A DNA stretch of 64,000 nt from Rhizobium lentis (GTDB taxonomy: Bacteria; Pseudomonadota; Alphaproteobacteria; Rhizobiales; Rhizobiaceae): the NCBI RefSeq assembly GCF_014200175.1, contig NZ_JACHBD010000010.1:124001-188000 (forward strand), read 5' to 3'. Shown here one piece after another: positions 8,434 to 19,577 of this stretch; positions within the stretch are counted from its first letter, which is position 1, and the number at the start of each line of letters is the position of its first letter. The notes beneath the pieces were generated by a model. It saw only the letters and a program-made list of their open reading frames with translations, had not been told where the DNA came from and did no database searches. The translations under genes were made by a program, and so were the position numbers.

Positions 8434-8940
8434 TCAATTTCGCAAATGCTCGATGCGTGGTCGAGGAAGCCGTGGCTCTCCTGAGGCTCGATGCAGGTCG
8501 AGCAGCTGAAACGCCTCCGACATTGCTTCGATCATCGCTTCGGCTATCAGGTCGGCATCGTTATTGCCGATTTCGAACAGACCAAAGCGGAGTTGATAAC
8601 CCCAGCCTGGCCGGCCACTTGTGAAGGACAGTCGGTCGAGCAGTGGCCGGATAGGTGTTTCCACCGCCGGCCACCACGCGACATCCCGCCTCCAGGGGTG
8701 AAAGTCGGCGCTGACTTCTACCTGATATGCATCGGCTGCCTTGACGATGCCAATTGCCGTAAATGCTTGCAGGCGATCCGTGCCGCCGAATGTTTCGGTC
8801 GGCGAGTAGTAGATTACGCGATCGCCGGGCGCGCTCCGCCGAAGCGGAGCCGCCTTTCCGTGACAGACCTGCATGAACCCTGCTTCGCGCCCGGTGCGGA
8901 CGTGATTTGCTGAGGCAACGGCGATCCAGCTCCGGGACAT
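8434..8940 (-). CDS. EVE domain protein (UPF0310 type)
   Basis: 168 residues, single domain. The N-terminus [16 protein letters not shown] and the following [12 protein letters not shown] and [10 protein letters not shown] match the EVE/YTH-like fold, which binds modified bases in RNA or DNA. The length is that of stand-alone EVE proteins. It begins three bases after the VOC gene stop, so the pair is co-transcribed. Biological role unknown; no restriction system is nearby. Confidence 0.82.
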   Translation of the reverse strand: MSRSWIAVASANHVRTGREAGFMQVCHGKAAPLRRSAPGDRVIYYSPTETFGGTDRLQAFTAIGIVKAADAYQVEVSADFHPWRRDVAWWPAVETPIRPLLDRLSFTSGRPGWGYQLRFGLFEIGNNDADLIAEAMIEAMSEAFQLLDLHRASGEPRLPRPRIEHLRN

Positions 8941-8943
8941 GAC

Positions 8944-9315
8944 TCAGTTCTCAGTCACGTTATAGACGCGCAGGCGATGCCCATCGGGATCCGCGGCGAC
9001 AAAGCTGCGGCCGAAATCGAGGTCGCTCGGCGGAAAAAGGATGGTCGTTCCCTTGCCTTGCCATTCGGCATGCAGCGTATCGACCATGTCCGCGGTCGCC
9101 ACCTTGAAGCCGAGATCACAGCCGCCGCCTGCCGCCGTCGGCGCCGGCTTAACACCCGCTTTGCCCCAGAGACCAAGCGCCAAGCCCGAAGGCAGGACGA
9201 ACATGGCGAAGGTTGGGCCGGACTCGACGGGATCCAGTCCGAGCAGTTGCTTGTAGAAGCTGGCGCTTTTTGGCGCGTCGGTTACGAAGAGGAGAATGCT
9301 GTTGCTGTCGATCAT
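8944..9315 (-). CDS. VOC (glyoxalase/bleomycin-resistance) superfamily protein
   Basis: 123 residues, the usual size for a single two-module VOC protein. The start MIDSNSILLFVTDAPKSASFYKQLLGLDP is typical of the fold, and the end FVAADPDGHRLRVYNV carries the conserved DPDGH motif. A segment ILFPPSDLDFGR precedes it. Substrate cannot be deduced. First gene of a two-gene unit with the EVE gene; the start ATG is at 9315. Confidence 0.88.
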   Translation of the reverse strand: MIDSNSILLFVTDAPKSASFYKQLLGLDPVESGPTFAMFVLPSGLALGLWGKAGVKPAPTAAGGGCDLGFKVATADMVDTLHAEWQGKGTTILFPPSDLDFGRSFVAADPDGHRLRVYNVTEN

Positions 9316-9402
9316 GGTAGGCTCCTGTTTGTGGGACAGGAGGGCTTCTACAGATACCTACTGACAGGATCTGGCAGTAGCAACCGTCTGAGCGATGTCG
9401 TT

Positions 9403-11217
9403 CTACGCGTCCGCTGTCGCGTCCGCCGTGCCCGCCAGCGGGTCTTCCTCGAAAAGATCGGCGGCGCGCTTCGGTTTGACCAGCGGTTCGGGTCGCACCG
9501 GATGGGAAAACAGCATGTCGCGTCCGGCCTGCAACCCTTCGGTGACCTGCAGGGCAAGCCGCGCCTCGTCGCGCTTGCGGATATCCTCGCCGATCTCATA
9601 GGCGTCGACCTCGGAGACGCCGAGCGCCTCCAGCGTCCGCCGTCCGAAGAGCAGGCCCGATTCCAGCGTTTCGCGCAGCTCGTAATCGACGCCCTTGTTG
9701 CGCAGCTCGATCGAATGGATGCGGTCGTAGGAGCGCACATAGAGCCTTGTGTGCGGATAGTCGGCCTGCACCAGTTCCACCACCTTGTCGGTGATCTCCT
9801 TCTTCTGCGTGCAGACGAGCACGATCTTTGCCCGGTCGATGCCGGCCGAGCGCAGCACGTCCTTGCGCATGCCGTCGCCGAAATAGATGCGGAAGCCGAA
9901 GGAGGAGGCTTGGCGGATGCGGTCGGCCGAAAAATCGATGACGGTGACGCTGCGCCCGCCGGCAAGCAGGATCTGGGCGGCGATCTGGCCGAAGCGCGAG
10001 AAGCCGACCATCAGCACGTCGGCGCCCGCACCCTCGAAATCCTCGTCCAGCTCCTCCTGTGCGTCGCCGCTGAGCAGCCGCTTCGAAAGGGCCGCTCCGA
10101 TCGGTGTCAGCGCCATGGAGAGCGTGACGATCGCCACCAGCAGCGATGCCGTGCTCGTCGACATCAGCCCGGTCGCTCCCGCCGTTGTGAACAGCACGAA
10201 GCCGAATTCACCGCCCTGCGGCAGCAGGAAGGCAATGCGGATCGCGTCATCGTGCGGCGAGCCGGAGATCCGGCAGAGCCCATAGATGATGGTCGCCTTG
10301 ACGGCCATGACGATCGGCACGGCGACGATGACGAAGAGCGCATTATCGAAGAGAACGTCGAGCTCCAGCGACAGGCCGACGGCGATGAAGAAGATGGCGA
10401 GCAGTACGCCGCGGAACGGCTCGATATCGGCCTCCAACTCGTGCCGATACGAGGATTCGGCCAGCATCACGCCGGAGAGAAAGGCACCCATCGCCATTGA
10501 AAGTCCGGCAAGCTGCATCAGGCTTGCCGATCCCATGACGACGAAGAGGGCGGCAGCGATCATTGCCTCGCGCGCGCCGGTGCGGGCGATGACCTGGAAG
10601 AGCGGCGTCAGCAGGTAGCGTCCGGCGACGACCATCGCCGCCACCGCGCCGACGGCGACCGCAAAATCGGTCAGCGGTGCGTTGCTGGCTTTGTCGCTGC
10701 CGTCGAGGACGGTGATCAGCGCCAAGAGCGGCACGATCGCCAGATCCTGGAACAAGAGCATCGAGAAGGAACGCTGCCCGTATCTCGTATTGACGTCGCC
10801 GTCGCCCTCGAGGATCTGCATGGCGAAGGCGGTCGAAGACAGCGCCAGGCCGAAGCCGGCGACGATGCTGCCGCGCCAGTCGAGAACGCCGGAGAGAAAG
10901 GCAAGCGCAGTCAGCGCCAGCCCCGTCACCACCACCTGCGCCGTGCCGAGGCCGAAAATGTCGCGCCGCATCTGCCAGAGGCGGCTGGGCTTCAATTCCA
11001 GCCCGATGATGAACAGCAGGAAGACGACGCCGAGCTCGGCGACGCCGAGGATCTGTTCGCCGTCGGTAATGCCGTGGAAGACAGGACCGATAACGATGCC
11101 GGCAGCAAGATAGCCGAGGACGGTGCCGAGCCCGAGCCTCTTGAAGATCGGAGCGGCGACCACCGCACCGCCGAGCAGCAGGATCGTTTCGGAAAAAAGG
11201 TCATTGGGCGCTGACAT
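9403..11217 (-). CDS. Kef-type monovalent cation:proton antiporter (CPA2) with RCK domain
   Basis: 604 residues from ATG 11217, chosen because SAPNDLFSETILLLGGAVV starts the first membrane helix; the extra 30 residues upstream look non-coding. Residues 1-385 form 12-13 transmembrane helices with the CPA2 motifs GLELKPSRLW and LAESSYRHELEADIEPFRG. Residues about 410-530 are a TrkA-N/RCK domain (GFSRFG nucleotide loop, GDGMRKDVL). K+ efflux in exchange for H+, gated by nucleotide or glutathione adducts, is the family role. No KefF/KefG partner is adjacent. The gene is divergent from pmbA with 119 bases between starts. Confidence 0.93.
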   Translation of the reverse strand: MSAPNDLFSETILLLGGAVVAAPIFKRLGLGTVLGYLAAGIVIGPVFHGITDGEQILGVAELGVVFLLFIIGLELKPSRLWQMRRDIFGLGTAQVVVTGLALTALAFLSGVLDWRGSIVAGFGLALSSTAFAMQILEGDGDVNTRYGQRSFSMLLFQDLAIVPLLALITVLDGSDKASNAPLTDFAVAVGAVAAMVVAGRYLLTPLFQVIARTGAREAMIAAALFVVMGSASLMQLAGLSMAMGAFLSGVMLAESSYRHELEADIEPFRGVLLAIFFIAVGLSLELDVLFDNALFVIVAVPIVMAVKATIIYGLCRISGSPHDDAIRIAFLLPQGGEFGFVLFTTAGATGLMSTSTASLLVAIVTLSMALTPIGAALSKRLLSGDAQEELDEDFEGAGADVLMVGFSRFGQIAAQILLAGGRSVTVIDFSADRIRQASSFGFRIYFGDGMRKDVLRSAGIDRAKIVLVCTQKKEITDKVVELVQADYPHTRLYVRSYDRIHSIELRNKGVDYELRETLESGLLFGRRTLEALGVSEVDAYEIGEDIRKRDEARLALQVTEGLQAGRDMLFSHPVRPEPLVKPKRAADLFEEDPLAGTADATADA

Positions 11218-11336
11218 GCTGGCAATTTCTTTCAGGTGGCGGGAAACATCCGGCAGCTCTGATAAAGAATCGGCGGCGGCGGCCTTGATGCATGGGAGAG
11301 TGCACAATAAATGGAAGCCGAAGGAAAGGCCAAATC

Positions 11337-12683
11337 ATGTCCTCTGAAATCGATTCCTCGACACTTCTTTCCCGCGCAAGTCAATTGATCGATCTGGCAA
11401 GGAAGGCAGGGGCCGACGCCGCCGACGCCGTCGTCGTTCGCTCGCGGTCGCAATCGGTCAGCGTTCGTCTTGGCAAGGTCGAGGGAACGGAATCCTCCGA
11501 AAGCGATGATTTTTCCCTGCGCGTCTTCATCGGCAAACGCGTCGCCAGCGTTTCGGCCAATCCGGGCTTCGATCTGCAGGCGCTTGCCGAACGCGCCGTC
11601 GCCATGGCCAGGGTTTCCCCGGAGGATCCCTTCGCATGCCTCGCCGATGAGGCGAGCCTTGCGAAATCATATCCCAACCTGCAATTGTTCGATGCCACAG
11701 AGGTGTCCTCCGAGATGCTGCGCGAGGCGGCTCTTGCCGCCGAGGCTGCGGCCCTTGCGGTCAAAGGTGTGACCAATTCCTCCGGCGCCGGCGCATCCGC
11801 CGGCATGGGCGGCCTTGTCCTCGCCACCTCGCACGGTTTTGCGGGCAGCTATATGGGCTCCCGGTTCGGCCATTCCGTCAGCGTCATCGCTGGCGAAGGC
11901 ACCGGCATGGAACGCGACTATGATTTCGACAGCCGCCTCTATTATGCCGAGCTCGACGACCCTGCCGACATCGGCCGCCGTGCCGGCGAACGGGTGGTGA
12001 AGCGTATCAATCCGCGCCAGGTGCCGACCGGCAAGAACGTCACCGTCATCTTCGACCCGCGTGTCGCCCGCGGCTTCGTCGGCCATATCGCCGGCGCGAT
12101 CAATGGCGCCGCCGTCGCCCGCAAGACCAGTTTCCTGCGCGACAGGATGGGTCAGCAGGTGCTGAAGTCGGGCCTGTCGATCACCGACGATCCGCTGATC
12201 GTGCGCGGCCCCGCCTCGCGGCCCTTCGACGGCGAGGGTGTGTCCGGCGAGCGGCTGGCGATGATCGAGGACGGTGTTCTGAAGCACTGGTTCCTTTCGA
12301 CCTCGACCGGCCGCGAGCTCGGCCTTCCAACCAATGGCCGCGGCGTGCGCGGCGGCACCGCCGTTTCGCCGTCCTCCACCAACCTCGCCCTCGAACCCGG
12401 CGACATCTCGCCGGAGGAGCTGATCCGCAGCGTCGGCAACGGCTTTTACGTCACCGAACTGATCGGCCACGGCGTCAACATGATCACCGGCGAATACAGC
12501 CGCGGTGCCACCGGCTTCTGGATCGAGAACGGCGAACTCACTTTCCCGGTTTCCGAGGTGACGATTGCCTCGAACCTCAAGGACATGTTCATGCGCCTGA
12601 CGCCGGCAAACGACGTCGACCGCAAGTTCGGCGTCGCCGCACCCACCCTCGCCATCGAAGGCATGACCCTCGCGGGACAGTGA
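11337..12683 (+). CDS. pmbA: TldD/PmbA family protein (PmbA type)
   Basis: 448 residues. ATG 11337 follows AGGAAAGG at 11322-11329; an earlier in-frame ATG has no such site. PmbA/TldE is the non-catalytic partner of the TldD protease in E. coli, working in microcin B17 maturation and CcdA turnover. The N-terminal region (about 25-190) and C-terminal beta-rich domain (220-448), with ITGEYSRGATGFWIENG near the end, match the family. As expected for the PmbA branch there is no HExxxH zinc motif. It overlaps the region of the next gene's possible GTG start, suggesting an operon with the phosphatase gene. Confidence 0.92.
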   Translation: MSSEIDSSTLLSRASQLIDLARKAGADAADAVVVRSRSQSVSVRLGKVEGTESSESDDFSLRVFIGKRVASVSANPGFDLQALAERAVAMARVSPEDPFACLADEASLAKSYPNLQLFDATEVSSEMLREAALAAEAAALAVKGVTNSSGAGASAGMGGLVLATSHGFAGSYMGSRFGHSVSVIAGEGTGMERDYDFDSRLYYAELDDPADIGRRAGERVVKRINPRQVPTGKNVTVIFDPRVARGFVGHIAGAINGAAVARKTSFLRDRMGQQVLKSGLSITDDPLIVRGPASRPFDGEGVSGERLAMIEDGVLKHWFLSTSTGRELGLPTNGRGVRGGTAVSPSSTNLALEPGDISPEELIRSVGNGFYVTELIGHGVNMITGEYSRGATGFWIENGELTFPVSEVTIASNLKDMFMRLTPANDVDRKFGVAAPTLAIEGMTLAGQ

Positions 12684-12712
12684 GGAGCGGCGAGAAGGAA
12701 GTGATTGACGCG

Positions 12713-13522
12713 ATGAGCGATAGCGAAAAGCTCCGCTGGCAGGGCGATCTCGCCTTGATCGCCGAGGCTGCGAAGGAGGCCGGCGCGGTCGCCTTTGGCT
12801 TCTTCAACCAGTCTCCCGAGGTCTGGTGGAAGAACGGGGATCGCTCGCCCGTCAGCGCTGCCGATTTCGCCGCCAACAAGACGCTCGAGTCGATCCTGCG
12901 CAAGGCCCGTCCGGATTACGGCTGGTTGTCGGAGGAAACGGAGGACGATGCCGAGCGCCTCTCGCGCGAGACGCTGTTCATTATCGATCCGATCGACGGT
13001 ACACGCGCTTTTCTCGCCGGGCAGAAGGTCTGGTGCGTCAGCGTCGCGGTCGTCCATCGCGGCCGGCCGGTCGCCGGCGTGCTCTACGCCCCGGCGCTCG
13101 AAGAGCTTTATGAGGCCGCCGATGGCAGCGCGGCGCTGAAGAACGGCGAGCCCTTCATCGTCTCCGCCGCAGGGCCGGAGGAGACGAGCCGGCTGGCGAT
13201 CGGCGAAGACGTGCTGAAGACCCTTCCCGCGACGTTCCGCGAGCGGGTCAGGCGCGAAAAACATGTTCCGTCGCTTGCCTATCGCATCGCCATGGTGGCG
13301 GACGGCCGCCTCGAAGCCACCTTCGTCAAGGGCAATTCACATGATTGGGACCTTGCCGCCGCCGATCTGATCCTTAGCCGTGCCGGCGGCCGCCTCGTCG
13401 ACCTCGACGGGAATCCGGTCGTCTATAATCGCTCCGAAGTCACCCACAAGGTGCTGTGTGCGGCGCCGGCGCCTCGCATCGATGAGTTCCTTGCGGCCTT
13501 TGCCGGGCGACGAGACAGTTGA
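12713..13522 (+). CDS. Inositol monophosphatase-family enzyme (CysQ-like 3'(2'),5'-bisphosphate nucleotidase)
   Basis: 269 residues. Metal-binding motifs of the IMPase fold are present: WLSEET near residue 75, DPIDGTRAF near 95-103, and WDLAAADLIL near 215. Such enzymes hydrolyse PAP/PAPS or inositol monophosphate; CysQ is the closest bacterial parallel, but the substrate is not certain. ATG 12713 is preferred, with GAAGGAAG about 11 bases upstream; a GTG at 12680 overlapping the pmbA stop is possible. It lies between pmbA and the DUF4170-waaA-lpxK genes, a common order in Rhizobiaceae. Confidence 0.85.
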   Translation: MSDSEKLRWQGDLALIAEAAKEAGAVAFGFFNQSPEVWWKNGDRSPVSAADFAANKTLESILRKARPDYGWLSEETEDDAERLSRETLFIIDPIDGTRAFLAGQKVWCVSVAVVHRGRPVAGVLYAPALEELYEAADGSAALKNGEPFIVSAAGPEETSRLAIGEDVLKTLPATFRERVRREKHVPSLAYRIAMVADGRLEATFVKGNSHDWDLAAADLILSRAGGRLVDLDGNPVVYNRSEVTHKVLCAAPAPRIDEFLAAFAGRRDS

Positions 13523-13585
13523 CGTTTCCGTCAAAATCCCGCAGATGGGGTGGCGGAGGAGAATGGGCAGAAAGAGAACAAGAAA

Positions 13586-13834
13586 ATGACTGAGTCCGGT
13601 GACAAGAAGCAGCTTTTGCATCTCGTTTTTGGCGGCGAACTGGAAAGTCTCGATGACGTCCAGTTCCGTGACCTGAAGGGTCTCGATATCGTCGGCATCT
13701 TTCCCGATTATGCCACGGCGCTGACGGCCTGGAAGGCGAAGGCGCAGCAGACGGTCGACAATGCGCATATGCGCTATTTCATTGTCCACATGCATCGTTT
13801 GCTCGATCCGCAGGAAAAGGCCGGCGGCCACTGA
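13586..13834 (+). CDS. DUF4170 small protein
   Basis: 82 residues from ATG 13586; a GTG at 13550 would add 12 polar residues. The sequence LLHLVFGGELESL, FRDLKGLDIVGIFPDY and YFIVHMHRLLDP matches the DUF4170 family, small cytoplasmic proteins of alphaproteobacteria found beside lipopolysaccharide genes. No catalytic motif is visible. It is 63 bases after the phosphatase gene and 185 bases before waaA. Confidence 0.82.
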   Translation: MTESGDKKQLLHLVFGGELESLDDVQFRDLKGLDIVGIFPDYATALTAWKAKAQQTVDNAHMRYFIVHMHRLLDPQEKAGGH

Positions 13835-14019
13835 CCTCGGCCATCGATTCCCCACCAAGTGCCGGCGGCGGCTGCCATCGGTCGCGCCGGCTTGCTGCAT
13901 CGGGCGCCGTCGATCCGGATCGTTTGACGCATTCTGAACAAATTAATCGGCCATTTCGGCCGCAACGATAATCAGGGAATGGGTTTGATGTCGATCGTCT
14001 TGGATCGGAGGCTGGCGCA

Positions 14020-15339
14020 ATGAGCTCCCGGATGGCGCGGTTCGGTCTGAGCGCATATCGTCTGGCGGGAACCGTAGCCTCTCCGGTCGTCGGCCTTTAT
14101 ATCACCTACCGCACGGCCAAGGGCAAGGAAGACCGCGCGCGCCGCCTGGAACGCTTCGGCTATCCGAGCGCCAACCGGCCGCAAGGCCCGCTCGTCTGGT
14201 TTCATGCCGCAAGTGTGGGCGAAACCAATGCCGTCATTCCGCTGATCCGCGAAATCCGCCGCCGCGATATTCACGTCATCCTGACGACCGGCACCATCAC
14301 TTCGGCCAGGCTCGCCGCCGAGCGCCTCGGTGATGAAGCGATCCATCAATATGTGCCGCTCGATCTGAAGCCGTCGGTCAGCCGCTTTCTCGATTATTGG
14401 CAGCCCGATTGCGCCATCATCGCCGAATCCGAGATCTGGCCGGCAACCGTGCTGGAGCTCGGCCGCCGCCGCATTCCGCAGATCCTGATCAATGCCCGCA
14501 TGTCGGACCGCTCCTTTGCCCGCTGGCGCCGCCGCCCAGCGATTGCCGAAGCCCTGTTCGAAAATCTCGCCCTCGTCATCGCCCAGTCCGATGTCGATGC
14601 CGAGCGTTTCCGCGATCTCGGCGCCGTTCCCGTCATCACCTCGGGCAATCTCAAGGTCGATACCGACGCTCCGCCCTATGACAGCGCTGTCCTCGCCCGC
14701 TACAAGAAGCAGATCGGCGATCGTAAGACCTGGGCGGCGATTTCGACCTTCGACGGCGAGGAGAATGCCGCCGGCATTGTCCATCGCGCCCTGAAGGAAC
14801 GTGACCGCCAGTTGACGATCATCGTGCCGCGCCATCCCGAACGCAGCGACGAGATCGAGGCGGCTCTGGTCAAGCAGGGCCTCAAGGTCGCCCGCCGCAC
14901 CCGCGACGACGTCCTGTCGGCCGATATCGATATATTCCTCGGCGATACGATCGGTGAAATGGGCCTTTATCTTCGCCTGACGGAGATCGCCTTCGTCGGT
15001 CGTTCGCTGTTTGCCGAAGGCGGCCAAAACCCGCTGGAGCCGGCCATGCTTGGCTGCGCCATCCTCTCCGGCGGCAATGTTCAGAATTTCCGCGAGGCCT
15101 ATCAGAAGCTTGCCCGCAGCGGCAGCGCCCGCATGGTGCGCGATACCGAAATGCTGGCCAAGGGTGTGCATTACCTTTTGATCAATGACGACGCCCGCCG
15201 CAAGATGATCGAAGCCGGCATCGCCACCGTGCACGAGATGCGCGGCGCGCTCACGGCGACGGTGAAGGGGCTGGAACCCTATATCAATCCGCTGACGGTC
15301 AAGGCGCGCCTGCTGCCCAAAGCCGTCGCCCAGCTCTGA
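14020..15339 (+). CDS. waaA: 3-deoxy-D-manno-octulosonic acid (Kdo) transferase
   Basis: Adds Kdo residues from CMP-Kdo to the lipid A precursor at the inner membrane. 439 residues, normal for WaaA/KdtA. The N-terminal segment is the hydrophobic anchor (SAYRLAGTVASPVVGLYIT); FHAASVGETNAVIPLI and LTTGTITSA form the first GT-B domain; VPRHPER and GDTIGEMGLY, then SLFAEGGQNPLEP, are the nucleotide-sugar side motifs. GGAGG lies 11 bases before ATG 14020. It leads a run waaA - HAD - lpxK in which genes are 9 and 114 bases apart. Confidence 0.95.
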   Translation: MSSRMARFGLSAYRLAGTVASPVVGLYITYRTAKGKEDRARRLERFGYPSANRPQGPLVWFHAASVGETNAVIPLIREIRRRDIHVILTTGTITSARLAAERLGDEAIHQYVPLDLKPSVSRFLDYWQPDCAIIAESEIWPATVLELGRRRIPQILINARMSDRSFARWRRRPAIAEALFENLALVIAQSDVDAERFRDLGAVPVITSGNLKVDTDAPPYDSAVLARYKKQIGDRKTWAAISTFDGEENAAGIVHRALKERDRQLTIIVPRHPERSDEIEAALVKQGLKVARRTRDDVLSADIDIFLGDTIGEMGLYLRLTEIAFVGRSLFAEGGQNPLEPAMLGCAILSGGNVQNFREAYQKLARSGSARMVRDTEMLAKGVHYLLINDDARRKMIEAGIATVHEMRGALTATVKGLEPYINPLTVKARLLPKAVAQL

Positions 15340-15348
15340 GGAGGCGCG

Positions 15349-16071
15349 ATGTCAGGCCCGGCGCGTATCAAAGGGATCCTCTTCGACAAGGACGGCACGC
15401 TGCTCGACTATGACGAGAGCTGGTTGCCGGTCAATCGCGAGCTTGCCCGCATCGCCGCCGAGGGCGATCCGCTTCTCGCAGACCGGTTGCTTTTCGCTTG
15501 CGGCATGGATCCTCAGACCGGCCATATCGTTCCCGACAGCCTACTCGCTGCCGGCAATACCCGACAGATTGCCGAGGGGCTCGTCGCCGCCGGCTCGATG
15601 GTCGATGTCGGCGAACTGACGACCCGCCTCGACGATCTCTTTTCCGGCGCTGCCGAGTTTTCCGTGCCGGTGACCGATCTTGCCGGCTTCTTCGCAAGGC
15701 TGCATCGGCGCGGCTTCAAGCTCGGCGTCGCCTCTAGCGACAACGAGCGCTCCATCCGCCAGACGGCCGAACGCTTCGGTTTTGATCGCTATGTCGATTA
15801 CATCGCCGGCTACGACAGCGGTTTCGGCGTCAAGCCGGAACCCGGCATGGTGCTCGGCTTCTGCGCCGCGACCGGTCTTTTGCCGGAAGAGGTCGCGATC
15901 GTCGGCGACAACAATCATGATCTGCATATGGGCCTGAATGCCGGGACGGGGCTCAGGATTGCGGTGCTGACCGGCACCGGCTCGCGCGATTCGCTTGCCG
16001 CCGCTGCCGATCATGTGCTCGACGATATCACGGCCATCGAGTCATTGCTGCCGGACCTGCAACCGGCTTAA
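15349..16071 (+). CDS. HAD-superfamily hydrolase (phosphoglycolate-phosphatase-like)
   Basis: 240 residues. HAD motif I is FDKDGTLLDYD at about residues 12-22, motif II VASSDN near 127, the lysine KPEPG near 164, and motif IV VGDNNHDL near 184. A helical cap between motifs I and II makes it a Gph-like type. It begins 9 bases after waaA and precedes lpxK, so it is transcribed with two lipid A genes. The usual Kdo-8-phosphate phosphatase KdsC lacks such a cap, so it is not a plain KdsC; substrate unknown. Confidence 0.88.
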   Translation: MSGPARIKGILFDKDGTLLDYDESWLPVNRELARIAAEGDPLLADRLLFACGMDPQTGHIVPDSLLAAGNTRQIAEGLVAAGSMVDVGELTTRLDDLFSGAAEFSVPVTDLAGFFARLHRRGFKLGVASSDNERSIRQTAERFGFDRYVDYIAGYDSGFGVKPEPGMVLGFCAATGLLPEEVAIVGDNNHDLHMGLNAGTGLRIAVLTGTGSRDSLAAAADHVLDDITAIESLLPDLQPA

Positions 16072-16185
16072 ACCGCGCGCGATCTTGGCAAGGACTTGCA
16101 TTTTCACCGGTTTTGGCTTCTCAATCCGGCCGGTCGAAAAGCAAGGGGCCGGTTCTGAAGCCGGGCAGGGGAGCGGGACGGCACG

Positions 16186-17229
16186 ATGATATCCGAAGCG
16201 CCGCCGTTCTGGTGGAGGAAAGCCGATTGGCGGGCCTGGATACTGGCGCCGCTTTCCTTTCTCTACGGCCGTGTCGCCGGCTACCGAATGGCCCATGCGC
16301 GCCGCGCCTCCGTATCCATTCCCGTCATCTGCGTCGGCAATTTCACCGTCGGCGGCGCCGGCAAGACGCCGACGGCGCTGACGATCGCCCGCGCCGCAAA
16401 GGCGAAAGGCCTGAAACCCGGCTTTCTCAGCCGGGGCTACGGCGGCTCGCTCGACGTGACGACGGTGGTCGATCCTCATCATCACCGGGCCGTCGCCGTC
16501 GGCGACGAGCCGCTGCTGCTTGCCCAGGAGGCGTTGACGGTGATTTCCCGGCGGCGCATCGAGGGGGCTCGGCGCCTGGTCGCGGAAGGCGCCGACCTCA
16601 TCATCATGGATGACGGTTTCCAGAGCGCCCGGCTGGCGATCGACTATGCCCTGCTCGTCATCGACGCGACGCGCGGTCTCGGCAACGGCCATATCGTGCC
16701 GGCCGGCCCGGTCCGCGCCCCGATCCGCCAGCAGTTGCGCTCGGCGACGGCTCTGCTCAAGGTCGGCGGCGGCCATGCAGCCGACAGGATCGTCCGCATG
16801 GCGGCGCGCGCGGCAAAGCCTTATTTCACAGCATCGCTCAAGGTACGCGGCGCCGATAGGCTCGCCGGCGTCAGGGTGCTGGCCTTTGCCGGCATCGCCG
16901 ATCCCGCCAAATTCTTCCGTACCGTCGAATCGCGCGGCGCCGAAATCACAGTCGCCAAGACCTTCGGCGACCACGAGCACCTGACCGAGGAAGAGATCGG
17001 CGATATCCTGACGACAGCCGAGCGCCAGGATCTTCTGATCGTCACCACCGCGAAGGATTTCGTCCGCCTGTCCGGCCATCACGGCAAGTCGGAAGAGCTG
17101 GCGCAAAAGTGCCGGGTCATCGAAGTGGACATGGTCTTCGACGATCACCTCGCTCCAGGCTTAATCATCGACCGGGCAATAGTCGCCTGCCGCGAACGGC
17201 GCCTGCGGGAGATGAAGGCGAAAAAATAA
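16186..17229 (+). CDS. lpxK: Tetraacyldisaccharide 4'-kinase
   Basis: Phosphorylates the 4' position of the lipid A disaccharide precursor at the inner membrane. 347 residues; an N-terminal membrane-associated helix ([16 protein letters not shown]) precedes the P-loop [12 protein letters not shown] at residues 51-62. [15 protein letters not shown] and the DDGFQ signature near residue 143 follow, all diagnostic. It follows the HAD gene by 114 bases and completes the waaA-lpxK unit. It converges on the DUF2093 gene with a 48-base gap. Confidence 0.95.
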   Translation: MISEAPPFWWRKADWRAWILAPLSFLYGRVAGYRMAHARRASVSIPVICVGNFTVGGAGKTPTALTIARAAKAKGLKPGFLSRGYGGSLDVTTVVDPHHHRAVAVGDEPLLLAQEALTVISRRRIEGARRLVAEGADLIIMDDGFQSARLAIDYALLVIDATRGLGNGHIVPAGPVRAPIRQQLRSATALLKVGGGHAADRIVRMAARAAKPYFTASLKVRGADRLAGVRVLAFAGIADPAKFFRTVESRGAEITVAKTFGDHEHLTEEEIGDILTTAERQDLLIVTTAKDFVRLSGHHGKSEELAQKCRVIEVDMVFDDHLAPGLIIDRAIVACRERRLREMKAKK

Positions 17230-17277
17230 AGACCTGAAGCGCAAGCAGCGACTCTGAACAATCGCGACGCGCCTGCT

Positions 17278-17508
17278 TTAGCGCCGCTGGTTCGGCAGCA
17301 CGCCGGCGCGTTTGTCGCCTTCGATCGCCGAGATCACGTCGGCATAGGGTTCCTGGCGGGCGACGCTCCAGTAGCGCAGTTCGTCAAGCGGAATTTGTTT
17401 TCCGGTCATCGCGCAGACGACATAGGAGCCGGGCGAGACAATCTGGAAATCGCCGTCGAGATAGCGGATCTTCGCCTCGCGGTTTCCGTGCCCTTCGAAC
17501 AAATTCAT
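17278..17508 (-). CDS. DUF2093 small protein
   Basis: 76 residues, no signal peptide. The core AKIRYLDGDFQIVSPGSYVVCAMTG and IPLDELRYWSV matches DUF2093, a family of short alphaproteobacterial proteins next to lpxK or mutL. The VVCAMTGKQI segment contains its single cysteine. It starts 67 bases after mutL on the same strand and may be read from the mutL transcript. No function known. Confidence 0.85.
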   Translation of the reverse strand: MNLFEGHGNREAKIRYLDGDFQIVSPGSYVVCAMTGKQIPLDELRYWSVARQEPYADVISAIEGDKRAGVLPNQRR

Positions 17509-17575
17509 GCGCTCCGTTCCCTGCTGCCTGTCATGCGTCTGCCATACTCCCGCAGCAGCGGCTTTGCCAGCTTTT

Positions 17576-19393
<1,818 letters not shown>

Positions 19394-19577
19394 GGGCTAT
19401 TTTCGGGGATTCGCGGGCTGGAGGGAAGGGGATTCCATAGGCTTTACAGAAGCGTGATCTGTGGCTCCCCAGTTTCGACTGATCGGCGGTGTTAAGCCGG
19501 TTTTAACAGAAAAATGGCATTTTTATTCATATACCTCCGGAAGCTGCGAAAATCGAACAAATGTGGGACGCAAGAGA

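Noticed and set aside
8977-10500. A 507-codon + strand frame
   Set aside because: It crosses the VOC gene and the Kef antiporter in antisense. No motif or start site supports it.
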